Source: an uncultured bacterium (lineage in GTDB: Bacteria; UBP6; UBA1177; JAKLFG01). Taken from it: DNA of 5,765 nucleotides. Below are positions 1 through 5,765 of the stretch, one piece after another. The stretch lies in the NCBI GenBank assembly GCA_938048925.1, contig CALITV010000258.1, positions 1 through 5,765 on the forward strand, in the 5' to 3' direction. The notes beneath the pieces were generated by a model. It was not told where the DNA came from. It saw nothing but the letters and a program-made list of their open reading frames with translations, and made no database searches. The position numbers and the translations under genes were made by a program. Numbering within the stretch: position 1 is the first letter of the stretch; the number at the start of each line of letters is the position of its first letter.

Positions 1-1253
1 CATGGAACGACGATTTCGTCGGGCAGGCGCTCGCCGACAAGCGACTCATCGCATCGCTCCGGAGCGAATACGGTCGGTGGGTGGACTATGTCATCGAGTT
101 CGCACGGAGCATCGACAATATCACCGGCTACTTCTCCGAGATGGCCGAGCGCGAGTATGCCGGTCTCTTCGACCCGTCGCCGCGTCTTTCTTTCTATTTC
201 GGCGAGTTTCTCCAAGAAATCGTCAAACTTCCGACCAGCGATTACTGCAAAGAGGTCGAGCGCTACAACCAACTGCTCGAGGAGAAAGCGGCAGGTGCGG
301 AGGATCTCTTCTTTGCCGAGGTACGCAATCGCTATCCCGAGTTTCAGGCAAAGTGGGAGCGGCATCAAAAAAAGGAGCACGAAAAGCCGCGGTTCCGGGA
401 CCTTCTTCAATTCGTCCACGACCACTCGCCGTTCCTGCGCAAGGAGGAGAACCAGTGGATGCGGTCGGTTCTCCACATCGTCCGCAACACGGCGATCTAT
501 TTCCAACCCCAGATACGCACGAAAATCCTCAACGAGGGGTGGGCAAGTTACTGGCACGAGGAACTCTTTCTCCGCGATGAGCGGATCATCGGCCACGAGT
601 CGGACTATGCAAAGGTGAACGCCGGCGTTACGAGCATCAGTCGTGTCGGTCTCAATCCCTATGCTATTGGCCTGCGTCTTATCCGCTATGTCGAAGAACT
701 CGCCGAACGCGGCAAGATGTCGCGCCGTTTCCAGCAACTTACCGACGCCGTGGCACGCGAGAGATTCGACGAAAAAACGGGGAAAGGAAAAGAGGCGATC
801 TTCACCTTGCGCACCTATTTCAGCGACTTCATGCTCATCAACACCTTCGTGGATCAAGAGTTCGTCGAGCGCCACCACCTCTTCGTCGTCGGCAAACGAC
901 TCGACGAAAAGCGCGGTGTCTGGCAATACTACATTAAATCGCGTAAGGCCGAAGACTATAAGCACATGCTTCTCGATCACCTCTATCATCCGCCGGTCAT
1001 CACAGTGGACGAAGAGCGAACGAGTGACCAATGCCTTGCGCTCGTGCACACCTTCGAGGGGAAACAACTCATCCAAGAATTTATTCCCGATGTGCTCATC
1101 GGCCTCGAATTCCTCTGGGGCGGCGAGGTAACGCTCGATACTACCGAGATAGTGGTCAAAAAATCGGAAAACGAGAACGAGCCATCGTCGCGCGAACTGC
1201 GATCCGTTCGTTACCGCTGCCGGGAACGAAAGGTGGCCAAGGAAACGCGGTAG
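1..1253 (+). CDS. spoVR: SpoVR-family protein, 3' part (5' end outside the window)
   Basis: The reading frame is open from the left edge to a TAG at 1251-1253, giving 416 complete in-window codons. A GTG at 81 could be taken for a start, but the frame upstream of it already reads as plausible SpoVR protein (WNDDFVGQALADKRL), so the real start lies left of the window. Family members are about 470-510 residues (Bacillus subtilis SpoVR, E. coli YcgB), so very roughly 50-110 N-terminal residues are missing. The family hallmark TKILNEGWASYWHE is at about 519-560, preceded by aromatic/Pro-rich YFQPQ, and NPYAIGLRLIRYVEE follows at about 654-698. No signal peptide or membrane segment is seen in this part. 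SpoVR was named for spore cortex formation in Bacillus, but homologues are widespread in non-sporulating bacteria. There they often sit near a PrkA-type kinase and a DUF444 protein, and the biochemical role is unknown. No terminator is visible after the stop. Family assignment is confident; function is not. Confidence 0.93.
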   Translation, partial: WNDDFVGQALADKRLIASLRSEYGRWVDYVIEFARSIDNITGYFSEMAEREYAGLFDPSPRLSFYFGEFLQEIVKLPTSDYCKEVERYNQLLEEKAAGAEDLFFAEVRNRYPEFQAKWERHQKKEHEKPRFRDLLQFVHDHSPFLRKEENQWMRSVLHIVRNTAIYFQPQIRTKILNEGWASYWHEELFLRDERIIGHESDYAKVNAGVTSISRVGLNPYAIGLRLIRYVEELAERGKMSRRFQQLTDAVARERFDEKTGKGKEAIFTLRTYFSDFMLINTFVDQEFVERHHLFVVGKRLDEKRGVWQYYIKSRKAEDYKHMLLDHLYHPPVITVDEERTSDQCLALVHTFEGKQLIQEFIPDVLIGLEFLWGGEVTLDTTEIVVKKSENENEPSSRELRSVRYRCRERKVAKETR

Positions 1254-1263
1254 CCCTCATAAC

Positions 1264-1292
1264 TTGACACTCTTTCTCCTGCCTACTACAAT
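1264..1292 (+). promoter_or_regulatory. Sigma70-type promoter for the ileS operon
   Basis: A perfect -35 hexamer TTGACA lies at 1264-1269. It is followed by a 17-nt spacer (the optimal length) and a -10 hexamer TACAAT at 1287-1292, which differs from TATAAT at one position. It lies entirely in the 68-bp gap after the SpoVR stop codon. Transcription would be expected to start near G1300, giving a leader of only about 22 nt that carries the ileS ribosome binding site. No extended -10 TG is present. The six bases after the -10 are all G/C (CGCGCC), the type of discriminator associated with ppGpp/DksA-inhibited promoters in proteobacteria; regulation of that kind here is an inference. The short leader leaves no room for a T-box or other riboswitch. 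Confidence 0.82.
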
Positions 1293-1305
1293 CGCGCCTG
1301 CTTTT

Positions 1306-1314
1306 GGAGAGGAG
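1306..1314 (+). promoter_or_regulatory. ileS ribosome binding site
   Basis: The purine-rich run GGAGAGGAG ends 7 nt before the ATG at 1322, which is an optimal spacing. It contains two overlapping Shine-Dalgarno-like GGAG cores, at 1306-1309 and 1311-1314; the second is better placed. It supports ATG 1322 as the start of ileS. Confidence 0.8.
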
Positions 1315-1321
1315 ATGACGA

Positions 1322-4081
1322 ATGGATTACAGCAGCACGCTCAACCTGCCGAAGACCGATTTCCCGATGAAGGCAAACCTGCCGGTGAAGGAGCAGGAAA
1401 TTCTCAAGAAATGGGAGAACTTGGCAATATACCGGCGCATGCTCGAAAAAAATCGAGAAAACCGAAGTTTCGTCATGCACGACGGGCCTCCCTACGCAAA
1501 TGGGCACATCCATCAGGGGACGGTTCTTAACAAGATTCTCAAGGATATCGTCGTCAAGTACAAGAATCTCCGAGGATTCTACGCCTCTTTCATCCCCGGG
1601 TGGGACTGTCACGGGCTCCCCATCGAACTGAAGGCGAGCGAACAGCTCGGCCCAGAAAAAAACAACATGTCGCCTGCTGATTTCCGGCGTGCGTGCCGTG
1701 CCTACGCGCAGAAGTTTATCGAGATTCAGCGCAGCGAGTTCCGGCGGCTCGGGGTGTTTGCCGACTGGGAAAACCCCTACATCACGATGTCGCACGAGTT
1801 CGAGTCGGTCATCGCGCACGAGTTTGCCAAGGTCATCGAATCGGGAGCGCTCATCAAGGCCAAGAAGCCGGTGTACTGGTGCGCCTCGTGCGAAACGGCG
1901 CTCGCCGAGGCGGAGGTTGAGTATGAAGAACATACCTCACCTTCCATCTATGTGAAGTTCCCGATCCCCGCGGGGCTTCCCGAAATTCCCGGCGAAAAGG
2001 TCTCTTTTGTCATCTGGACCACGACACCATGGACGCTTCCTGCCAACCTCGCGATAGCACTCAACCCGCGGTTCACCTACGCGGCGGTGAAGGCGCGCGG
2101 CGAGGTCTTCATCGTCGCCGACGAACTCAAAAACCAGTTCCTCATGGCAATCGGCGAAAATAGTGGCGAAACGCTGAAGACCTTCCCGGCAGATCGTTTT
2201 GCCGGCATGAAGGCGCGTCATCCCTTCATGAACCGCGATTCGGTCGTTCTTTTCGGCGATCATGTGACGCTCGAAGCAGGAACCGGCTGTGTCCACACCG
2301 CCCCCGGCCACGGTGAAGAGGATTACGAGATCGGTATGGCCCACGACCTCGAGCCGTATGCGCCGGTCACCGCCGACGGGCGCTTCACCGAGGAGATACC
2401 TCACTGGGCAGGGCTCACCGTCACCGAGGCAAATCCGCGCATCGTTGCGTTCCTTGCCGAGAAGGGGTTCCTGCTCAATAAACCGGGCGAGACGGTCGCC
2501 CACAGTTATCCGCACTGTTGGCGTTGCCACCATCCCATCATCTTCCGTGCTACGCCGCAGTGGTTCGTCTCAATGGACAAAACCGACGTGCGCACCACGG
2601 CGATCACCAACCTTCGCGATGTCGAATTTGTCCCGGCGTGGGGCAAAGAGCGACTTACCGGTATGCTGGAGAACCGTCCCAACTGGTGCATATCGCGCCA
2701 GCGACTCTGGGGTAGCCCGATCATCGCCTTTTTCTGCAAGGACTGCAACGAGCAGATCGTGAATGCCGGAATCGCCCACCGGATCGCCGACCTTTTCCGC
2801 GAACATACCGCCGACATCTGGTATGAGAAGGAGGCTGCGTTCTTTCTGCCTTCCGGTTTTCGATGCCCGAAGTGTGGCTCGAAGAATATCGAGAAAGAAC
2901 GCGACATTCTCGATGTGTGGTTCGACTCGGGAGTCACATGGGCGGCGGTCCTCGATGGATCGAAGGGGCGCGAGTTCCCCGCAGATTTGTATCTCGAAGG
3001 CTCCGACCAGCACCGCGGCTGGTTCCAGTCGTCGCTGCTTGCGTGCTCCGTGACGCGCGGAAAAGCGCCGTACCGACAGGTGCTCACCCACGGCTATGTC
3101 GTGGATGGCAAAGGAGAGAAGATTTCGAAATCGAAAGGAAACTTCATTCCGCCCGAAGAAACGATTGCCCAGTTCGGCGCCGAGATACTCCGGCTCTGGA
3201 CGGCAGCCGAAGACTACCGCGACGATATCCGTCTATCGAACGACATCATCAACGCCATCGCGACCGGCTATCGGAAGATCCGGAACACGATGCGCTTCAT
3301 GTTCGGGTTCATCGGCGATTTCGATCCCGCCACCGACCACCACACCGTGAACGATCTCACGGCTCTCGACCGCTGGGCGCTCCTCCGCTGGAAAGAGGTT
3401 CTCGCGCAGGTGACGAATGCCTACGACCGCTACGAGTTCCACCGCATCTATCATACGGTTCTCAATTTCCTCACTGTTGATTTGTCGGCGATCTACCTCG
3501 ATGTCATCAAAGACCGCTATGTCATGAAAACCGATGACCCGCGCCGCCGGCGCAGTCAGCGGGTGGTGTACGAAATACTCTCCGACCTCACCGTGGTCCT
3601 TGCTCCGATCCTCAGTTTTACTGCCGAGGAGGCATACGGCTACCTCCCGGGCAAGAAAAACGAATCGGTCTTTCTCGCCGATTTTCCGAAGCGCCCGCTC
3701 TCTGCCGACGATAAGAAATTCCTCGAGCAGTGGGAAACTATCATGGCGATCCGATCGGGAGTCCAGAAGATGCTCGAGGAACTCCGCGCCGCCAAGAAGA
3801 TCGGCCATTCGCTCGATGCCGCGGTAACCATTTTCTGGGAGAATCGGCCGGTCCTCGATGAAACATTCGAGCATCTCGAGTCGCTCTTCATCGTCTCGGC
3901 GGTGAGGAGGGCACCACAGCGCGAAGGTCTGACCGCGCTGTCAGAGGTGCCGGGAGTATTTGTAGCCGTTGCCCCCGCTGAGGGGGAGCGTTGTGAGCGG
4001 TGTTGGAAACACCGGCCGCTTGCCGATCGCACCCCCGAGATCACCCGCATCTGCGACACCTGCTGGGAGACGATCCGATGA
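1322..4081 (+). CDS. ileS: Isoleucyl-tRNA synthetase (IleRS), class I
   Basis: This cytoplasmic enzyme activates isoleucine with ATP, charges tRNA-Ile, and hydrolyses mischarged valine in its CP1 editing domain. The 919 residues match the usual bacterial length (E. coli 938). Domains in order: the Rossmann catalytic half with PPYANGHIHQGT at 56-67, where the HIGH motif reads HQGT (64-67); PGWDCHGLPIE at 92-102; the editing domain with WTTTPWTLPAN at 232-242 and GTGCVHTAPGHGEEDY at 320-335, whose Asp334 aligns with the editing Asp of other IleRSs; a zinc-ribbon pair C472/C475 and C515/C518; DVWFDSG and YLEGSDQHRGWF; the second ATP motif KISKS at 600-604; an anticodon-binding helical domain; and a C-terminal zinc finger C891/C894/C911/C914. 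The ATG at 1322 has a strong ribosome binding site, and the N-terminus (LNLPKTDFPMKANLPVKEQEIL) is typical. The stop overlaps the lspA start. The C-terminal zinc finger and overall layout fit the common bacterial IleRS rather than the eukaryote-like, mupirocin-resistant type. Confidence 0.98.
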   Translation: MDYSSTLNLPKTDFPMKANLPVKEQEILKKWENLAIYRRMLEKNRENRSFVMHDGPPYANGHIHQGTVLNKILKDIVVKYKNLRGFYASFIPGWDCHGLPIELKASEQLGPEKNNMSPADFRRACRAYAQKFIEIQRSEFRRLGVFADWENPYITMSHEFESVIAHEFAKVIESGALIKAKKPVYWCASCETALAEAEVEYEEHTSPSIYVKFPIPAGLPEIPGEKVSFVIWTTTPWTLPANLAIALNPRFTYAAVKARGEVFIVADELKNQFLMAIGENSGETLKTFPADRFAGMKARHPFMNRDSVVLFGDHVTLEAGTGCVHTAPGHGEEDYEIGMAHDLEPYAPVTADGRFTEEIPHWAGLTVTEANPRIVAFLAEKGFLLNKPGETVAHSYPHCWRCHHPIIFRATPQWFVSMDKTDVRTTAITNLRDVEFVPAWGKERLTGMLENRPNWCISRQRLWGSPIIAFFCKDCNEQIVNAGIAHRIADLFREHTADIWYEKEAAFFLPSGFRCPKCGSKNIEKERDILDVWFDSGVTWAAVLDGSKGREFPADLYLEGSDQHRGWFQSSLLACSVTRGKAPYRQVLTHGYVVDGKGEKISKSKGNFIPPEETIAQFGAEILRLWTAAEDYRDDIRLSNDIINAIATGYRKIRNTMRFMFGFIGDFDPATDHHTVNDLTALDRWALLRWKEVLAQVTNAYDRYEFHRIYHTVLNFLTVDLSAIYLDVIKDRYVMKTDDPRRRRSQRVVYEILSDLTVVLAPILSFTAEEAYGYLPGKKNESVFLADFPKRPLSADDKKFLEQWETIMAIRSGVQKMLEELRAAKKIGHSLDAAVTIFWENRPVLDETFEHLESLFIVSAVRRAPQREGLTALSEVPGVFVAVAPAEGERCERCWKHRPLADRTPEITRICDTCWETIR
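4065..4069 (+). promoter_or_regulatory. lspA ribosome binding site inside the ileS 3' end
   Basis: GGGAG lies 8 nt before the ATG at 4078, within the last codons of ileS. It decides the lspA start. The same frame also opens at a TTG at 4000, but that would add 26 residues of polar, His/Arg-rich sequence that are out-of-frame reading of the conserved ileS zinc-finger region. Confidence 0.7.
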
Positions 4082-4587
4082 AACTACCGGTGTTTGCCCC
4101 GAAACAAGGGTTCTGGCTTCTCTGGTTTACCGTGCCACTCGTGCTTTTCGACCAGATAACAAAACGCTGGGCCGCCGCGACGCTCAAAGGAAGCGAGGCG
4201 ATTACGGTGATCCCCCGTTTTTGGGATTTCGTCTATGTCGAAAACCGAGGGGCGCTCTGGGGCTTGGGAAGCGAACTTTCGACCAGTTTACGCGTTATCA
4301 TCTTTCGTCTCTTTTCGGCGCTCATCACCCTCATCGTCATCGGCCTTCTTTTCGTCAAGACCGATAATCGGCGCCACCTCGCCATCTATGCGCTCATCGT
4401 CGCCGGCGCCATCGGCAATCTCATTGACCGTTTCGCCTACGGTTATGTCATAGACTTCATTGATTGGCGCCTCGGTGACCTCTACCATCATCCGACTTTC
4501 AATATCGCCGATGCGGCCATCGTCGCGGCAATCGGGCTCGTGATACTCGACATGATCCTCACCAAAAAACAATCTTCGAACGAATGA
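4078..4587 (+). CDS. lspA: Lipoprotein signal peptidase (signal peptidase II)
   Basis: LspA is an inner-membrane aspartyl protease that removes the signal peptide from diacylglyceryl-modified prolipoproteins, the step after Lgt. The product is 169 residues, typical of the family. Four hydrophobic segments are visible at about 11-27, 70-93, 100-117 and 142-161. Family motifs in order: DQITK at 25-29; VENRGALWGL at 54-63, the conserved N-x-G-A box; GNLIDR at 113-118; GYVIDFIDW at 122-130; and FNIADAAI at 141-148. The catalytic dyad should be Asp126 and Asp145, whose 19-residue spacing matches that of Pseudomonas aeruginosa LspA. The start codon shares ATGA with the ileS stop (4078-4081), and the stop shares ATGA with the lgt start, so translation is probably coupled on both sides. 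Nothing appears truncated. Confidence 0.97.
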   Translation: MKLPVFAPKQGFWLLWFTVPLVLFDQITKRWAAATLKGSEAITVIPRFWDFVYVENRGALWGLGSELSTSLRVIIFRLFSALITLIVIGLLFVKTDNRRHLAIYALIVAGAIGNLIDRFAYGYVIDFIDWRLGDLYHHPTFNIADAAIVAAIGLVILDMILTKKQSSNE

Positions 4588-5447
4588 AACCGACGCTTCT
4601 TGACCTCGGCTGGTTTTCGCTTTCGAGTTACTACACGATGGCGATGATCGGCGTCATCGTCGGTTTTTTCATCCTCGATCGCGAGGCGGTGCGCAACCGG
4701 CTCGATCGGCGGATCGCCTTCATGGCCGGCGTGTACGCCGCGATCTTCGGCTATCTCGGCGCACGCATCCAGCACATCATTTTCGACGGTTTCTTCGAGA
4801 TCTATCTCCAAAAACCGATTGCCATGCTCTACTTCTGGAAAGGAGGGCTTGCCTTCTATGGAGCCGTCGTTTTCGGCATGGCAGCGGTCGTCATTTATCT
4901 GATGATCAAAGAAAAACCTATCGCCCGTTACCTCGACCTCTTCACGCTGCCAATAGCGCTCGGTCTCGTCATTGGGCGCATCGGCTGCTTTCTCAACGGC
5001 TGTTGTTTTGGCAAGGTTTCGGCAGATTCGTTCGCTGTCACTTTCCTCAAGAATGGCCTTTCGGCAAAGAAACAGTTTACCGATACGATGCTTGCGTCGC
5101 TCCGCGAAACCCCGTATCCGGTCATCGCTACGCAACTGATCGAAGCGGCGCTCGGTTTTTGCCTGTTTCTGGCGCTCTTCTTTACCCGGCGGCGTATTAC
5201 CAAACCCGGAACGCTCATGGGTCTTTGGCTCGTCGGTTATGCGGCGCTCCGCACCGTCATCGAGATATTCCGCGACGACGACCGCGGGCTCTTTTTCAAC
5301 GGGATGCTCTCGACCTCGCAGATCATTGCCTTTTGCACCCTTGTGGTCGGCGTACTGCTCATAGTGCTTCCCTCCGAGCCCGAACACGCCTCAACCGCCT
5401 CTCCGGAGACGCCTCATGCAGATAGCGGCAGCAACCGCGGCGCTTGA
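4584..5447 (+). CDS. lgt: Prolipoprotein diacylglyceryl transferase
   Basis: Lgt is a multi-pass inner-membrane enzyme that transfers diacylglycerol from phosphatidylglycerol to the lipobox cysteine of prelipoproteins, the first step of lipoprotein maturation. The product is 287 residues, within the family range. Several hydrophobic segments fit the usual seven-helix fold, for example about 16-31, 83-107, 185-200 and 245-262. Motifs: the N-terminal SSYYTMAMIG region; GGLAFYGAVVFG at 87-98, with Tyr where E. coli has His103; the signature GRIGCFLNGCCFG at 131-143, with Arg132 equivalent to E. coli Arg143; and ALRTVIEIFR at 221-230, where Arg223 and Glu227 match the essential Arg239/Glu243. By position, the E. 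coli Asn146 and Glu151 equivalents are Cys135 and Cys140. The last 25 or so residues are a polar, low-complexity tail that overlaps the next gene. The ATG lies in an ATGA overlap with lspA, and no good Shine-Dalgarno precedes it, so translational coupling is likely. Confidence 0.95.
   Translation: MKPTLLDLGWFSLSSYYTMAMIGVIVGFFILDREAVRNRLDRRIAFMAGVYAAIFGYLGARIQHIIFDGFFEIYLQKPIAMLYFWKGGLAFYGAVVFGMAAVVIYLMIKEKPIARYLDLFTLPIALGLVIGRIGCFLNGCCFGKVSADSFAVTFLKNGLSAKKQFTDTMLASLRETPYPVIATQLIEAALGFCLFLALFFTRRRITKPGTLMGLWLVGYAALRTVIEIFRDDDRGLFFNGMLSTSQIIAFCTLVVGVLLIVLPSEPEHASTASPETPHADSGSNRGA
5405..5408 (+). promoter_or_regulatory. Ribosome binding site of the GlcD-like gene, inside lgt
   Basis: GGAG lies 7 nt before the ATG at 5416, within the lgt coding sequence. 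It supports that ATG as the start of the downstream oxidase and therefore a 32-bp gene overlap. Confidence 0.65.
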
Positions 5448-5765
5448 GCGTGCCGGCATCGCCCTCATCGGCGGCGGAGAAGCGACGGCCTTCCTCTACG
5501 GCACCGACGTCTCGTTTCGTGAACCGGAGCCGCTTTTCGTGGTGCTGCCGGCAACCGAGGAAGAACTCATCACGGCGGTCCGTCTCCTCGTCGAACATCG
5601 TATTCCACTGACCCCACGCGGGAGCGGAACCGGCACGACCGGCGCCGCGTTTCCGGTAAAGAGTGCCATACTCTTCACTGGCCGGCTCACCGCCTGCCGC
5701 ATAGATGCCGATAATCACATCGCCGAGGTCGAGCCGGGGGTGTTCGTCGGCGATCTCAAACGGGC
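5416..5765 (+). CDS. FAD-binding oxidase, GlcD/D-lactate dehydrogenase type, N-terminal part
   Basis: The frame is open from ATG 5416 to the right edge, giving 116 complete codons; the 3' end is outside the window. The sequence is the start of a PCMH-type (vanillyl-alcohol oxidase superfamily) FAD-binding domain. YGTDVSF at 28-34 corresponds to the usual YxxDxS entry motif. PEPLFVVLPATEEEL at 37-51 is the typical P-x-x-VV-x-P-xxxEE segment. PRGSGTGTTGAAFPV at 67-81 is the glycine-rich loop that contacts the FAD pyrophosphate. IDADNHIAEVEPGV at 96-109 is the next conserved strand. Full-length relatives are about 450-490 residues and oxidise 2-hydroxy acids such as glycolate or D-lactate, often with an iron-sulfur partner (GlcF) encoded nearby. 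The substrate cannot be told from this fragment, and some relatives are fused to an Fe-S domain. The gene overlaps lgt by 32 bp in another frame, so it is probably in the same operon. The superfamily call is strong; the GlcD subfamily is likely. Confidence 0.88.
   Translation, partial: MQIAAATAALERAGIALIGGGEATAFLYGTDVSFREPEPLFVVLPATEEELITAVRLLVEHRIPLTPRGSGTGTTGAAFPVKSAILFTGRLTACRIDADNHIAEVEPGVFVGDLKR

Noticed and set aside
81..83. GTG at 81 as the start of the SpoVR-family gene.
   Set aside because: The frame is open to the left edge and reads as continuous SpoVR-like protein. Starting at 81 would leave a protein of only 390 residues, well below family length.
2..580. A 192-codon plus-strand frame starting at ATG 2.
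   Set aside because: It is an out-of-frame reading of the SpoVR-family gene, Arg-rich and without recognisable motifs.
1275..1315. A TCTCCT (1275-1280) complementary to the AGGAGA (1310-1315) overlapping the ileS Shine-Dalgarno, a possible read-through-specific anti-SD hairpin.
   Set aside because: The stem is only 6 bp with a 29-nt loop, and the upstream arm lies before the predicted transcription start, so it would exist only in read-through RNA. Too weak to call a regulatory element.
1254..1321. A possible T-box or other riboswitch ahead of ileS.
   Set aside because: The gap is only 68 bp and the predicted leader is about 22 nt, far too short for a T-box. No T-box sequence or terminator hairpin is present.
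4000..4077. A TTG-initiated N-terminal extension of LspA.
   Set aside because: The added residues are polar and lie over the conserved ileS zinc-finger coding region. The ATG at 4078 has a good Shine-Dalgarno and the classic ATGA overlap.
4488..5387. A 299-codon open frame on the minus strand opposite lspA/lgt, and similar long minus-strand frames at 1286-1933, 1937-2533 and 3233-3874.
   Set aside because: All lie opposite genes with clear family motifs. Their translations are rich in charged residues and match no family I recognise, as expected for the antisense of GC-rich genes.

Overview
The window is a gene-dense, all-plus-strand stretch of a moderately GC-rich bacterial chromosome. It carries five protein genes: the 3' part of a SpoVR-family gene, then ileS, lspA, lgt and the 5' part of a GlcD-like FAD-dependent oxidase. 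I see no RNA genes, mobile elements, CRISPR arrays or significant repeats. The only non-coding gap of note is the 68 bp between the SpoVR gene and ileS, and it holds a near-consensus sigma70-type promoter.

Layout: (1) 1-1253 is a SpoVR-family protein whose frame is open to the left edge, so its true start lies outside the window. (2) 1264-1292 is a TTGACA-N17-TACAAT promoter, with a strong Shine-Dalgarno sequence just downstream. (3) 1322-4081 encodes isoleucyl-tRNA synthetase. (4) 4078-4587 encodes prolipoprotein signal peptidase (LspA), joined to ileS by an ATGA stop/start overlap. (5) 4584-5447 encodes prolipoprotein diacylglyceryl transferase (Lgt), joined to lspA by a second ATGA overlap. 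(6) 5416 to beyond the right edge encodes the N-terminal FAD-binding part of a GlcD-type oxidase, overlapping the end of lgt by 32 bp.

From the promoter onward, ileS-lspA-lgt-glcD-like looks like one transcription unit with tightly coupled translation. Lgt attaches diacylglycerol to the lipobox cysteine of prelipoproteins, and LspA then cleaves the signal peptide, so two consecutive steps of lipoprotein maturation lie side by side. The ileS-lspA pairing is a well-known arrangement in Gram-negative bacteria. There is no room for a T-box leader before ileS, which argues against a typical Firmicute. The HQGT form of the HIGH motif in IleRS and the GRIGCFLNGCCFG form of the Lgt signature resemble forms I associate with the former Deltaproteobacteria and some related or uncultivated phyla. 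That placement is an inference from memory, and the exact taxon cannot be fixed from this sequence.

I did not find a novel system. The points worth a second look are the well-formed promoter with its GC-rich discriminator, the overlapping operon that ends in an oxidase gene, and the non-canonical active-site motifs in IleRS and Lgt.
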